Shown here: positions 38,648 through 47,649 of the stretch, in pieces
Position numbering within the stretch: the stretch's first letter is position 1
How the letters are laid out: every line of letters begins with the position of its first letter
Assembly: GCA_963839955.1 (NCBI GenBank)
Contig: CAWIXB010000001.1
Coordinates: 3,348,001-3,412,000, forward strand
Origin: CAWIXB01 sp963839955
GTDB taxonomy: Bacteria; Actinomycetota; Actinomycetes; JACCUZ01
Length of the DNA: 64,000 nucleotides
Direction of reading: 5' to 3'
The notes under the pieces: model-generated
Told to the model about the DNA's origin: nothing
The model's database searches: none
What the model saw: only the letters and a program-made list of their open reading frames with translations
Made by a program: the position numbers and the translations under genes

Positions 38648-39318
38648 CTGGCCACCCGCTGCCACGGGGAGAGCAACCGCGCGGCACCCAGCAACAAAAG
38701 GTCGGCGAGCACGGCGAGCACCACGCAGAGGACTGACGCGGTAAGGACCTGCGCTTTGAACTCCGAGTTCAGCCCGTTGAAGATGAGGTCACCCAGGCCG
38801 CCCGCGTCGATGATGCCGCCGACGGTGGCCAGCGCGACCGTGGAGACCGTGGCGATCCGCAGGCCGGCCATGATGGCCGGCACGGCGAGGGGCAGCTCGA
38901 CCTTGACCAGCAGCCGGGTCTGCCCCATCCCCATGCCACGTGCAGCCTCGCGGACGTCCTCGGGCACCGCGTCCAGGCCGGCGCTGACATTGCGCACCAG
39001 GACGGTCAGCGAGTAGGCGACCAGGATGATGATGACCGGGGTGGTGCCGATGTTGGTGAACGGGATCAGGATGGACAGCAGGGCTACCGACGGGATCGTG
39101 TAGATGACCGTCGCCGCGCCGAGGACTACCGGCGTCAGGTGCAGCCGGCGGGCGAGGACCGCGAGGGGGACGGCGACGACGAGCCCGATCAGGACCGAGA
39201 CGACGGTCAGGATGATGTGCTCCTTGGTGGCCGCGCTCAGCTCCTCCTGCCGGGTCCGGACATACTCACCGCAGACCCAGTCGTTGGTGACCAGGCAGCT
39301 GGCCGCGAGAGGATGCAC
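38644..39318 (-). CDS. Osmolyte ABC transporter permease (OpuAB/ProW-like), first copy
   Basis: 224 residues, about five spans. EAA loop EAARGMGMGQTRLLVKVELPLAVPAIMAGLR matches the other permease closely. The listed ATG lies only two bases from the divergent ATPase start, so promoter signals must lie inside coding sequence or one of the starts is further in. An internal GTG (VTNDWVCGEY) is an alternative. Partner of the permease, lipoprotein and ATPase around it. Confidence 0.88.
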   Translation of the reverse strand: MHPLAASCLVTNDWVCGEYVRTRQEELSAATKEHIILTVVSVLIGLVVAVPLAVLARRLHLTPVVLGAATVIYTIPSVALLSILIPFTNIGTTPVIIILVAYSLTVLVRNVSAGLDAVPEDVREAARGMGMGQTRLLVKVELPLAVPAIMAGLRIATVSTVALATVGGIIDAGGLGDLIFNGLNSEFKAQVLTASVLCVVLAVLADLLLLGAARLLSPWQRVAR

Positions 39319-39320
39319 GG

Positions 39321-40508
39321 ATGGACCGTAGCGAAGACCCGATGATCCGGCTCGACCACGTGTCCAAGCGCTTCCCCGACGGCACCGTGGCGGTCGAGGA
39401 CCTGAGCCTCGACGTGGCTGCCGGTGACGTGGTGACGCTGGTGGGTCCGTCCGGCTGCGGCAAGACCACGACCATGAAGATGGTCAACCGGCTGGTGGAG
39501 CCCACCGGCGGCACCTTGACCGTCGGCGGCAAGGACGTCATGCGCACCAACCCGGTCGAGCTGCGCCGCGGTATGGGTTACGTCATCCAGAACGTCGGCC
39601 TGCTGCCCCACCAGACCGTCCGGGGCAACGTCGCGACCGTCCCCCAGCTCCTCGGCTGGGACAAGAAGCGCACCAGGGCGCGCGTCGACGAGCTGCTCGA
39701 CCTCGTCGGCCTCGAACCACAGAAGTACGGCGACCGCTACCCGGCGCAGCTCTCCGGCGGACAGAGGCAGCGCGTCGGCGTGGCCCGCGCGTTGGCCGCC
39801 GACCCTCCGGTGCTGCTCATGGACGAGCCGTTCGGCGCGGTCGACCCCATCGTCCGCGAACGCCTGCAGGACGAGTTCCTGCGCCTCCAGAAGGAGGTGC
39901 GCAAGACCGTGCTGTTCGTCACCCACGACCTCGACGAGGCCGTCCGCCTCGGCGACAAGGTCGCGGTGTTCTCCCAGGGCGGCAAGCTCGAGCAGTACGA
40001 CAAGCCCGCCACCATCCTGGGTGCTCCCGCGACGCCGTTCGTCTCGGACTTCGTCGGCAGCGACCGCGGTCTCAAGAGGCTCTCCGTCACCACGTTCAAC
40101 CTGGGCGACCTCGAGCACCCGCCTGTGGTTCACCTGACCGACCGGCTGGCCGACGCGACCCAGTCGCTGCGCAAGACGGAGGCGCGATGGGCGGTCGTGC
40201 TCGATCACGACGAGACGTTGCACGGGTGGGTGGCGGCCGACGACACCGGCGACGGGACGGTCGCCGACCGCGCCCGCCGGATGGAGGCCTGGGTCCCGCT
40301 CGGCGCCTCGCTGAAGACCGCCTTCAGTGAGTCGCTCCAGCACGACGCCGGCTGGGTGGCGGTCCTGGACAGCGCCAACGGCGACCGCTACGTCGGCGTG
40401 CTGACGCCCGCCACCATGCACGAGGTGCTGCGTCGCTCGGTCGAGTCCGATCAGCGCGGCGTCGACCGCAGCGAGGTCAAGCTGGACACCGTCCGGCGCA
40501 TGTCCTGA
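39321..40508 (+). CDS. Osmolyte ABC transporter ATPase (OpuAA/ProV-like)
   Basis: 395 residues. Walker A GPSGCGKT at 42-49, signature LSGGQRQRVGVARAL at 144-158, Walker B VLLMDEPFGAVD at about 164-175, H-loop FVTHDLDEA. After the ATPase domain there is a CBS-like tail (about 265-390, with VVLDHDETLHGWV and VAVLDSANGDRYVGVLTP) that in OpuA senses ionic strength; here it looks divergent. ATG 39321 faces the permease operon almost back to back; ATG 39342 is an alternative. Completes the importer. Confidence 0.92.
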   Translation: MDRSEDPMIRLDHVSKRFPDGTVAVEDLSLDVAAGDVVTLVGPSGCGKTTTMKMVNRLVEPTGGTLTVGGKDVMRTNPVELRRGMGYVIQNVGLLPHQTVRGNVATVPQLLGWDKKRTRARVDELLDLVGLEPQKYGDRYPAQLSGGQRQRVGVARALAADPPVLLMDEPFGAVDPIVRERLQDEFLRLQKEVRKTVLFVTHDLDEAVRLGDKVAVFSQGGKLEQYDKPATILGAPATPFVSDFVGSDRGLKRLSVTTFNLGDLEHPPVVHLTDRLADATQSLRKTEARWAVVLDHDETLHGWVAADDTGDGTVADRARRMEAWVPLGASLKTAFSESLQHDAGWVAVLDSANGDRYVGVLTPATMHEVLRRSVESDQRGVDRSEVKLDTVRRMS

Positions 40509-40517
40509 CCCGCACGC

Positions 40518-40997
40518 TCACGGCCCGGAGACGGCCGCCGGCGGGTCGTCCTCGGACGGGCCTTCCACCCGGCAGATCCGCTCGAGGAAGACGCCGGCCG
40601 CGCTGAGCGCGACCGAGGCGAGCAGCGCCACGGCCGCGACGATCGCCCGGTCGCGACGGGCCTCGACGCCGAGGGAGGACAGCAGCAGCACCAGGAAGCC
40701 GCCGTAGAGCCCACCCAGCAGCGGGCCGACGTGCGCGCTGGCCTTGCCGAGCACGGCCATCCGAGCCACTCCGAGGGGCTGGGGCGGCCGGCTGCCCGGA
40801 CGACCGCGCATCCGACCCCGCAACGACAGGGCCGACACGAGCACCACCACGGCGAGCCCGGCGATGCCGAACGGCGCGCCCCAGGGCAGCGGCGGCAGGA
40901 CCTGCCCACGGTCCTCCATGATGCGGAGCACTCCCCACGAGACCGCACCGCACCCGAGGAGCAGTGCCACGAGCGTCGCGATGCGCGTCGGCCTCAC
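40518..40997 (-). CDS. DUF3180 membrane protein
   Basis: 159 residues with four hydrophobic segments (about 6-25, 42-60, 88-108, 120-138). This is the DUF3180 family, typically the last gene of the actinobacterial folate operon, right after folK. Its ATG overlaps the folK stop by four bases. No enzymatic motif is visible; function unknown. Convergent with the osmolyte ATPase, nine bases away. Confidence 0.85.
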   Translation of the reverse strand: MRPTRIATLVALLLGCGAVSWGVLRIMEDRGQVLPPLPWGAPFGIAGLAVVVLVSALSLRGRMRGRPGSRPPQPLGVARMAVLGKASAHVGPLLGGLYGGFLVLLLSSLGVEARRDRAIVAAVALLASVALSAAGVFLERICRVEGPSEDDPPAAVSGP

Positions 40998-41521
40998 GAC
41001 GGCACGTCCAGCATCAGGTCCGGCCGAGACCGGATGCCCGCTCGGTCGAGGCCGTCGAGGAGATCGGCGACGCGTCCGGCGCCCGGCAGCTCGGCCCGAT
41101 CATCGGCCTCGTGCCAGGGGATCAGCACGAACGCGCGCTCGGCGGCGCGCGGGTGCGGCAGCACCAGGTCGGCGTCGTCGACGCGCAGGTCGCCGACCGC
41201 GACGAGGTCGACGTCGAGAGTGCGTGGTCCCCATCGTTCGCGGCGCACCCGGCCGGCGGCAGCCTCGACGGCGTGCGCCGCCTGCAGCAGCGCGTGGGGG
41301 TCGAGCTGTGTCTCGGCGAGCGCCACCGCGTTGAGGTAGTCCGGCTGGGACGGGCCACCTACGGGGTCCGTCTCGTACACGCCGGACACCGCGACGAGGC
41401 GCACCTGGTCGGTGCGCGACAGCGCGTCCACCGCGCCTTGCAGATGGGCGAGGCGGTCACCCTCGTTGCTGCCGAGCGCAAGCACCGCTCGACGGATGGG
41501 CTGCTCGCTCGGCGCCGTCAC
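40994..41521 (-). CDS. folK: 2-amino-4-hydroxy-6-hydroxymethyldihydropteridine diphosphokinase
   Basis: Transfers pyrophosphate from ATP to the pterin in folate synthesis. 175 residues. HPPK motifs: ALGSNEGDR near the N terminus, RWGPRTLDVDLVAVGD with the metal-binding Asp pair, LPHPRAAERAFVLIPW. GTG 41521 overlaps the folB stop (GTGA); the frame is open further left but that is folB. Follows folB and precedes DUF3180. Confidence 0.95.
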   Translation of the reverse strand: MTAPSEQPIRRAVLALGSNEGDRLAHLQGAVDALSRTDQVRLVAVSGVYETDPVGGPSQPDYLNAVALAETQLDPHALLQAAHAVEAAAGRVRRERWGPRTLDVDLVAVGDLRVDDADLVLPHPRAAERAFVLIPWHEADDRAELPGAGRVADLLDGLDRAGIRSRPDLMLDVPS

Positions 41522-41892
41522 TCGCGCTCTCGGCGGATCGTCACGGCGACGTCGTCGAACGGGACACCGACAGGAGCCTCGGGCTTGTGCACGGTCACCT
41601 CGACCGCGTTGACACGCTCGTTGGCCAGGCACAGGTCCGCAAGGCGGGCTGCCAGCGTCTCGATGAGATCGACCGGCTCACCCTCCACGGCGGCGGCGAC
41701 CCGCTGCGCAAGGTCGCCGTAGTGCACAGTCCTGGTCACGTCATCAGCCGCAGCAGCGTCGCGGGTGTCCACCTCGAGCACGACATCGACGACGAAGGTC
41801 TGCCCGGCGGCGCGCTCCTCCTCGTAGACGCCGTGGTGTCCGCGGGCCCGCAGGCCGCGCAACACGATGCGGTCGGTGCCGCGCTCGCTCAC
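41518..41892 (-). CDS. folB: Dihydroneopterin aldolase
   Basis: Cleaves dihydroneopterin to hydroxymethyl-dihydropterin. 124 residues. Typical FolB text: IVLRGLRARGHHGVYEEERAAGQTFVVDV (split), VHYGDLAQRVAAAVEG, LIETLAARLADLCL with catalytic Glu/Lys environment and VTVHKPEAP near the end. GTG 41892 overlaps the stop of the SnoaL-like gene by four bases. Confidence 0.95.
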   Translation of the reverse strand: MSERGTDRIVLRGLRARGHHGVYEEERAAGQTFVVDVVLEVDTRDAAAADDVTRTVHYGDLAQRVAAAVEGEPVDLIETLAARLADLCLANERVNAVEVTVHKPEAPVGVPFDDVAVTIRRERE

Positions 41893-42356
41893 GTCCCGCC
41901 CTCCTCCCGCTCGTCGTCGACGGCGGACACCACCGGCGATGCGTGGTGGACCCAGAGCCGCCAACCCACCGAGGTGAGCTTGAAGATGTTGGTGGCAACG
42001 ATGCGACCGCCGGCCAGGCCTGCGGCCGCGGCCGGCAGCGACTCGGTGCTCTCCGGCATCCCGGTGAGAATGTTCTCGGCACAGCTGACGACCGCGATGT
42101 CGCCTTCGAGGGTGACGGCCACGTCGGTGAGGACGAACTGGATGTACGGCGTGTTGGCCATGACCATCGACCAGGACCGCAACACTGCGTCCCGACCGCG
42201 CAGCGGCGGCGACCCGGGGTGCACGCAGACGACGTCGTCCGCACGGGGGCCGTCGAGCCAGATGGCGTTCATCAGGTCGATGTCTGCTGCTTCGAAGGCG
42301 TCGTAGAAGGCCGCGTTGGCCGAACGCACGGCGTCGGCCGGGTCGCCGGGCGTCAT
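41889..42356 (-). CDS. SnoaL/NTF2-like protein in the folate operon
   Basis: 155 residues with the NTF2-like cone fold: AANAAFYDAFEAADIDLMNAIW at the N terminus, DDVVCVHPGSPPLRGRDAVLRSW in the middle, and LWVHHASPV near the C terminus. No known enzyme of folate synthesis belongs to this fold. It overlaps folP by four bases at its start and folB by four bases at its end, so it is translated with them. Function unknown; it may bind or process a pterin intermediate. Confidence 0.8.
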   Translation of the reverse strand: MTPGDPADAVRSANAAFYDAFEAADIDLMNAIWLDGPRADDVVCVHPGSPPLRGRDAVLRSWSMVMANTPYIQFVLTDVAVTLEGDIAVVSCAENILTGMPESTESLPAAAAGLAGGRIVATNIFKLTSVGWRLWVHHASPVVSAVDDEREEGGT

Positions 42357-43216
42357 GTCGCCGCCTCGTGCAGAGCGGCCACCACACGGACAGCATCGGC
42401 GCTGGCCCGCGCCTCGTGGACACGCACGCACCACGCGCCGCGTTCGGCGACGAACGTGCTGACCGCTGCCGTGGCGGCGTCACGGTCGTCGACGGTGCGC
42501 GCGACGCCGTGCTGGTCGGACAGCAGCTGGCCGAGGAAACCCTTGCGGGACGCGCCCACGAGCAACGGACGGCCCAATGCACGCAACGCCTCGAGATGGG
42601 CGAGCAACGTCCAGTTGTGCGCGCCTTCCTTGGCGAAGCCGAGGCCGGGGTCGACGACGATCTGCTCGACATCGACACCGTCGGCCACGAGTCCGTCCAC
42701 GCGGCGTCGCAGCTCGCCGACCACATCGACCACCACGTCGTCGTACACCGCCTTCGTTGCCATGTCACGGCTGTGCCCGCGCCAGTGCATCGCAACGTAG
42801 GGCACGCCGGCCTGCGCCACGACACGCGACATCGCCGGATCGGCCAGACCGCCGCTCACGTCGTTCACGACCGCGGCACCGGCGGCGAGCGCCTCCTCGG
42901 CCACCTCGGCGCGCATGGTGTCGATGCTGACCACCGTGCCGGCCGAAGCGAGCTCGCGTACGACGGGGAGCACCCGGCGTCGCTCCTCGTCGGCCGTTAC
43001 CCGCTCGGCGCCGGGGCGCGTCGACTCTCCGCCGACATCGACGAGGTCGGCGCCGTCCTGCACCAGCTCGAGGCCCCGCGCGACGGCGGCATCGGCAGCC
43101 TGGAACGTGCCGCCGTCGGAGAAGGAGTCGGGAGTGACGTTGACGACGCCCATCACGAGGCATCTCTCGAGCGCGGCGAGGTGGCGGGGCAGGCCGCGGG
43201 GCGTCGGGCGCGTCAC
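42353..43216 (-). CDS. folP: Dihydropteroate synthase
   Basis: Condenses hydroxymethyl-dihydropterin pyrophosphate with p-aminobenzoate. 287-residue TIM barrel. Signatures: MGVVNVTPDSFSDGG, DVGGESTRPGA, VVNDVSGG, DPGLGFAKEGAHNW, GASRKGFLG and CVRVHEA. GTG 43216 overlaps the folE stop (GTGA). Target of sulfonamides. Confidence 0.96.
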   Translation of the reverse strand: MTRPTPRGLPRHLAALERCLVMGVVNVTPDSFSDGGTFQAADAAVARGLELVQDGADLVDVGGESTRPGAERVTADEERRRVLPVVRELASAGTVVSIDTMRAEVAEEALAAGAAVVNDVSGGLADPAMSRVVAQAGVPYVAMHWRGHSRDMATKAVYDDVVVDVVGELRRRVDGLVADGVDVEQIVVDPGLGFAKEGAHNWTLLAHLEALRALGRPLLVGASRKGFLGQLLSDQHGVARTVDDRDAATAAVSTFVAERGAWCVRVHEARASADAVRVVAALHEAAT

Positions 43217-43794
43217 TTGGCGACGATCAGGCTCATGGCCTCGGCACGCGTCGTGGGGTCGCGGAGCTGGCCGCGCACCGCGGAGGTCGTCGTCGTAGCG
43301 CCCGGCTTGCGGATGCCCCGCATCGACATGCACAGGTGTTCGCACTGGATCACGACGATGACGCCACGGGCATCGAGGAGGCGCACAAGCGCGTCGGCGA
43401 TCTGGGTCGTCATGCGCTCCTGCACCTGCGGCCGGCGGGCGAAGACGTCGACGAGACGGGCCAGCTTGGACAGCCCGGTGATGCGCCCATCGGCAGACGG
43501 GATGTAGCCGACGTGCGCCACTCCGGTGAAGGGCACCATGTGGTGCTCACAGATGCTGCGCACCTCGATGTCCTTGAGGAGCACCATCTCGTCGTGGCCG
43601 AGGTCGAACGTCGTCGTGAGAACGTCCTCGGGCTCCTCCCACATCCCGGCGAAGAGCTCGCGATAGGCACGCGCGACCCGATCGGGGGTGTCCTTCAGGC
43701 CCTCGCGGTCGGGGTTCTCCCCGATGGCGACGAGGAGGTCGTAGATCGCCTTGCGGACGGCGTCGTGGTCGTAGCGGCTGTCGCCTGCCTCCAC
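43213..43794 (-). CDS. folE: GTP cyclohydrolase I
   Basis: First step of folate synthesis, GTP to dihydroneopterin triphosphate. 193 residues. Zinc site in VRSICEHHMVPFTG and VIQCEHLCMSMRG; substrate loop ITGLSKLARLVD. GTG 43794 lies four bases after the ftsH stop, with GAGGG eight bases upstream inside the end of ftsH, so the two genes are probably cotranscribed. Confidence 0.96.
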   Translation of the reverse strand: MEAGDSRYDHDAVRKAIYDLLVAIGENPDREGLKDTPDRVARAYRELFAGMWEEPEDVLTTTFDLGHDEMVLLKDIEVRSICEHHMVPFTGVAHVGYIPSADGRITGLSKLARLVDVFARRPQVQERMTTQIADALVRLLDARGVIVVIQCEHLCMSMRGIRKPGATTTTSAVRGQLRDPTTRAEAMSLIVAK

Positions 43795-43798
43795 CTGG

Positions 43799-45826
43799 CT
43801 AGCCCTCGTGACCCAGCGGACGCCCCGGCCGGTCCTCCGAAGGAAGCGGGGTGTCGGGGACGTCGGTCGGCCCGGCGATGCCCATGCTGTGCTCCTTGTC
43901 CTGCCCGTTGGGCGACGCGAGCTCCTTGGGTGTCATGACCGGACCGGCCTGCGGGCTGCGCTTCGACGACCCCGTCCAGGCCGGACGACCGGGGCGGCGC
44001 CGCAGGCCCTCGAACACCTTGGCCACCTGCGCCTTGTCGAGCGTCTCCTTCTCGAGCAGCTCGAGAACGAGGGCGTCGAGGACGTCGCGGTTCTCGACCA
44101 GGATCTCCCAGGCCTCGTCGTGGGCCGACTCGATGAGACGTTTGACCTCTTCGTCGACGACCCCGGCGACCTCCTCGGAGTAGTCGCGGGTGTGGCCCAT
44201 GTCGCGGCCGAGGAACGGCTCGCTGCCGTCCGTGCCGAGCTTGATGGCACCGATGCGCTCGGTCATGCCGTACTGCGTGACCATGGCGCGCGCCACAGCG
44301 GTGGCCTTCTCGATGTCGTTGGCCGCGCCCGTCGTCGGATCGTGGAACACGATCTCCTCGGCCGCGCGCCCGCCCATCATGTAGGTGAGCTGGTCGAGCA
44401 TCTCGTTGCGCGTCGTCGAGTACTTGTCGTCGTCGGGCAGCACCATCGTGTAGCCCAGGGCACGGCCCCGGGACAGGATCGTGATCTTGTGCACCGGGTC
44501 GCTGTTCGGCAGTGCCGCTGCCACCAGCGCGTGACCGCCTTCGTGATAGGCGGTGATCTTCTTCTCCTTGTCGCTCATGATGCGGGTGCGTTTCTGCGGG
44601 CCGGCGACGACGCGGTCGATGGCCTCGTCGAGCGCGTGCGCGTCGATGAGCTTCTTGTCGGAGCGGGCGGTCAGCAGTGCAGCCTCGTTGAGGACGTTCG
44701 CGAGGTCGGCGCCGGTGAACCCGGGGGTACGGCGCGCGAAGGCCTTGAGGTCGATGCCCTCGGCGATCGGCTTCCCCTTGGCGTGCACCTCGAGGATCTT
44801 GTGACGGCCCTGGAGGTCAGGCCGCTCGACGGCGATCTGGCGGTCGAAACGACCGGGGCGCAGCAGCGCCGGGTCGAGGATGTCCGGCCGGTTCGTCGCA
44901 GCGATGAGGATGACGCCGCCCTTGACGTCGAACCCGTCCATCTCGACCAGCAGCTGGTTGAGGGTCTGCTCGCGCTCGTCGTGGCCGCCGCCCAGGCCGG
45001 CGCCGCGGTGGCGGCCGACGGCGTCGATCTCGTCGACGAAGACGATGGCCGGCGCGTTGGCCTTGGCCTGCTCGAACAGGTCACGGACACGGGAGGCGCC
45101 GACACCGACGAACATCTCGACGAAGTCGGAGCCGGAGATGGAGTAGAAGGGCACGCCTGCCTCGCCGGCGACGGCCCGGGCCAGCAGGGTCTTGCCGGTG
45201 CCGGGCGGACCGTAGAGGAGCACACCCTTGGGGATCTTGGCGCCGATCGCCTGGAACTTGGCCGGGTTCTCGAGGAACTCCTTGATCTCGAGGAGCTCCT
45301 CGACCGCCTCGTCGGCGCCGGCGATGTCGCTGAACGTCGTCTTGGGGGTGTCCTTGCTGATGAGCTTGGCCTTGGACTTCCCGAACTGCATGACGCGGGA
45401 GCCGCCGCCCTGCATCTGGTTGAGGAAGAACAGGAAGATGACGACGAGCAGGACGATCGGCAACAGGTTGAACAGCAGTGACACCAGCAGCCCCTGCTGC
45501 GGAACGCTGTCGGTCAGCTTCTCGCTCGGCGGGTGGGCCTCGATGAGGGCGATGATGTCGTTGGCGCGTGCCTCGATGTACTCGGCCTGGATCTTGTTGC
45601 TGCCCTCGACCTCGTCGCCGTCCTTGAGCGTCAGCTCGAGTCGCTGGTCACGGTCGACGATCTTGGCCTCGGCCACGCGGTCGGACGAGATCGCGGCCAG
45701 TGCCTTGTCGGTGTCCACCTTCTTGAAGCCCCCGGTGGCCGAGGTGAAGGTGGTGATGACCAGCACGCCGAGGATGACGAGCAGGACCCAGAGGTATGGG
45801 CCGCGGGAGAATCGTTTGACGTCCAT
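43799..45826 (-). CDS. ftsH: ATP-dependent membrane zinc protease FtsH
   Basis: 675 residues. Two membrane spans (about 11-30 and 112-135) flank an extracytoplasmic part, then AAA+ ATPase with Walker A GPPGTGKT at 206-213 and Walker B VFVDEID at 262-268, then M41 peptidase with zinc site HEGGH at 428-432 and the third ligand Asp in GAANDIEKAT. The last 60 residues are Pro/Gly/Ser-rich, as in actinobacterial FtsH. Degrades membrane and regulatory proteins. Starts the ftsH-folate unit. Confidence 0.98.
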   Translation of the reverse strand: MDVKRFSRGPYLWVLLVILGVLVITTFTSATGGFKKVDTDKALAAISSDRVAEAKIVDRDQRLELTLKDGDEVEGSNKIQAEYIEARANDIIALIEAHPPSEKLTDSVPQQGLLVSLLFNLLPIVLLVVIFLFFLNQMQGGGSRVMQFGKSKAKLISKDTPKTTFSDIAGADEAVEELLEIKEFLENPAKFQAIGAKIPKGVLLYGPPGTGKTLLARAVAGEAGVPFYSISGSDFVEMFVGVGASRVRDLFEQAKANAPAIVFVDEIDAVGRHRGAGLGGGHDEREQTLNQLLVEMDGFDVKGGVILIAATNRPDILDPALLRPGRFDRQIAVERPDLQGRHKILEVHAKGKPIAEGIDLKAFARRTPGFTGADLANVLNEAALLTARSDKKLIDAHALDEAIDRVVAGPQKRTRIMSDKEKKITAYHEGGHALVAAALPNSDPVHKITILSRGRALGYTMVLPDDDKYSTTRNEMLDQLTYMMGGRAAEEIVFHDPTTGAANDIEKATAVARAMVTQYGMTERIGAIKLGTDGSEPFLGRDMGHTRDYSEEVAGVVDEEVKRLIESAHDEAWEILVENRDVLDALVLELLEKETLDKAQVAKVFEGLRRRPGRPAWTGSSKRSPQAGPVMTPKELASPNGQDKEHSMGIAGPTDVPDTPLPSEDRPGRPLGHEG

Positions 45827-46015
45827 CGAACCGGGGCGGGTCGCCCCGTCCCTCCTGCCGAACGTAGGTGTCTGACCTCGACGGTACTACGGCGTTCTCC
45901 CGTGCGTGGATGCGCCGGGCACCGAGGACGAGCGCGAGCTCCGCCTGTCCCACGCTCAACGCCGTCACCGCCGCCCGGAGTTCCCGGGCCAGGAGGTCTC
46001 CTGGCCGCTGCGGCC

Positions 46016-46570
46016 TCAGGGCGCGTAGACGTGCGAGGCGAGTGTGCCCACGAAGGGCACATTGCGGTAACGCTGGTCGTAGTCGAGGCCGTAGCCGATG
46101 ACGAACTCGTTGGGGATGTCGAACCCGACGTACCGGACCGGGACGTCGACCTGGGCGGCCTCGGGCTTGCGCAGCAGGGTGCAGACCTGGACCGACGCCG
46201 GTCCGCGCGAGCCGAGGTTGGACATCAGCCAGGACAGCGTCAGGCCGGAGTCGATGACGTCCTCGACGATCAGGACGTGCTTGTCGGTGATGTCGCCGTC
46301 GAGGTCCTTGAGGATGCGCACCACGCCCGAGGACTTGGTGCCCGAGCCGTAGGACGACACGGCCATCCAGTCCATCTCGACCGGCGAGTGCAGTGCCCGG
46401 GCCAGGTCGGCCATCATCATCACGGCGCCCTTGAGCACGCCCACCAACAGCAGGTCGCGACCCTCGTAGTCATCGTCGATCTCACCAGCCAGCTCACCCA
46501 GCCGCGCCGAGATCTCCGCCTCGCTGATGAGCACCTTCTCCAGCTGGTCGCCCAGGTCCTTCTCGTCCAC
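46016..46570 (-). CDS. hpt: Hypoxanthine phosphoribosyltransferase
   Basis: Purine salvage enzyme, 184 residues. PRPP-binding signature VLIVEDVIDSGLTL at about 99-112, pyrophosphate loop GVLKGAVMMMADL, and FVIGYGLDYDQRYRN near the end. GTG 46570 has GAGG upstream. Sits between tilS and ftsH, the order seen in most bacteria with a TilS-HPT-FtsH cluster. The 189 bases to ftsH hold the ftsH leader; I could not assign a firm promoter there. Confidence 0.95.
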   Translation of the reverse strand: MDEKDLGDQLEKVLISEAEISARLGELAGEIDDDYEGRDLLLVGVLKGAVMMMADLARALHSPVEMDWMAVSSYGSGTKSSGVVRILKDLDGDITDKHVLIVEDVIDSGLTLSWLMSNLGSRGPASVQVCTLLRKPEAAQVDVPVRYVGFDIPNEFVIGYGLDYDQRYRNVPFVGTLASHVYAP

Positions 46571-46597
46571 GCGCCCTCGTGCTCCTCGTGTCTGAAC

Positions 46598-47593
46598 TCA
46601 ACCCCTGATAGCGAGCACGAGCCTGCCATACCGGCGCTCGGCCTCGACCCCGCCGGGCAGCTGGAGCGGTCCCTGTCCATGCCAGCCGGTGACCAGGCGG
46701 TCCAACTCGCCGACATGGGTGGCGGCCAGGTCGCTGGGCGGCGACCCCGCCGCGAGGGCGGCGCGGTGCAGGACGCGCGTCCGCACGGCCGACGGGAGAG
46801 CGGCGAGCACGTCGACCGCCAGCACGGCGCCGACCACGTCGTCCGACTGCGGAGCCGCCGCGTCGTACGCCTCAGCGAGCGCCCGTGCCGCCCAGGCGTC
46901 CAGCGCGTCCGCGTCGGCGCGCACCATGGCGGCCGTGCGCGCGAGTGCCGGTGCGATGCCCGGACCGAGCGCTCCCTCCAGCGCGGGGAGGGCGGCGCTG
47001 CGCACCCGAGCGCGTGCGTACGCCGGGTCGGCGTTGTGCGGGTCGTCCCACGGGCTCAGGCCGTCGGCCGCCTCGCGGACCACGCTGCGGGCCAGGTCGA
47101 GCAGCGGCCGGCGGTAGCGACCGGCCACCGGGGCCATCCCGGCCAGCGACCGGGCCCCGGAACCGCGGGCCAGGCCGAGCAGCACGGTCTCGGCCTGGTC
47201 GTCGCGGGTGTGACCGAACAGCAGCGCCACCGCGGCATGCCGGTCCGCGGCAGCGTCGAGGGCGGCGTACCGCGCCGTCCGCGCGGCCGCCTCGGGGCCA
47301 CCGCCGCGGCCCACCTCGACCGGGAGCACGTCCACCGGATCGAGGCCCAGGCCACGGAGCTGGTCGGCCACGGCCTCGGCACGGGCGTCCGACCCGGTTT
47401 GCAAGCCGTGATCCACCGTGGAGGCACCGGCGCGCAGCCCGGCGCGCGGCGCCTCGAACGCTGTGGCGGCCGCCAGAGCGAGCGAGTCCGCACCTCCGCT
47501 GCACGCCACCAGCACGAGATCGCCGGCGGTCAGGTCGGCCAGCGCCGCGCGCACGGCGTAGCGGACCGCGGCGACCGCGGGAGTAGGCCCCAC
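46598..47593 (-). CDS. tilS: tRNA(Ile)-lysidine synthetase
   Basis: Converts C34 of tRNA-Ile(CAU) to lysidine. 331 residues. PP-loop LVACSGGADSLALAAA, then STVDHGLQ, ALLFGHTRDDQAETVLLGLARGSG and SPWDDPHNADPAYARARVR, all TilS hallmarks. Short C terminus, as in other actinobacteria. GTG 47593 fits where conservation begins (PAVAAVRYAVRAAL); GTG 47629 is the alternative and neither has a clear ribosome site. Confidence 0.93.
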   Translation of the reverse strand: MGPTPAVAAVRYAVRAALADLTAGDLVLVACSGGADSLALAAATAFEAPRAGLRAGASTVDHGLQTGSDARAEAVADQLRGLGLDPVDVLPVEVGRGGGPEAAARTARYAALDAAADRHAAVALLFGHTRDDQAETVLLGLARGSGARSLAGMAPVAGRYRRPLLDLARSVVREAADGLSPWDDPHNADPAYARARVRSAALPALEGALGPGIAPALARTAAMVRADADALDAWAARALAEAYDAAAPQSDDVVGAVLAVDVLAALPSAVRTRVLHRAALAAGSPPSDLAATHVGELDRLVTGWHGQGPLQLPGGVEAERRYGRLVLAIRG

Positions 47594-47649
47594 GGCCGGC
47601 AACGCTAGCCCCGGAGGGGCCGCGATCACGAAGAGACGGCGGCGAACCG

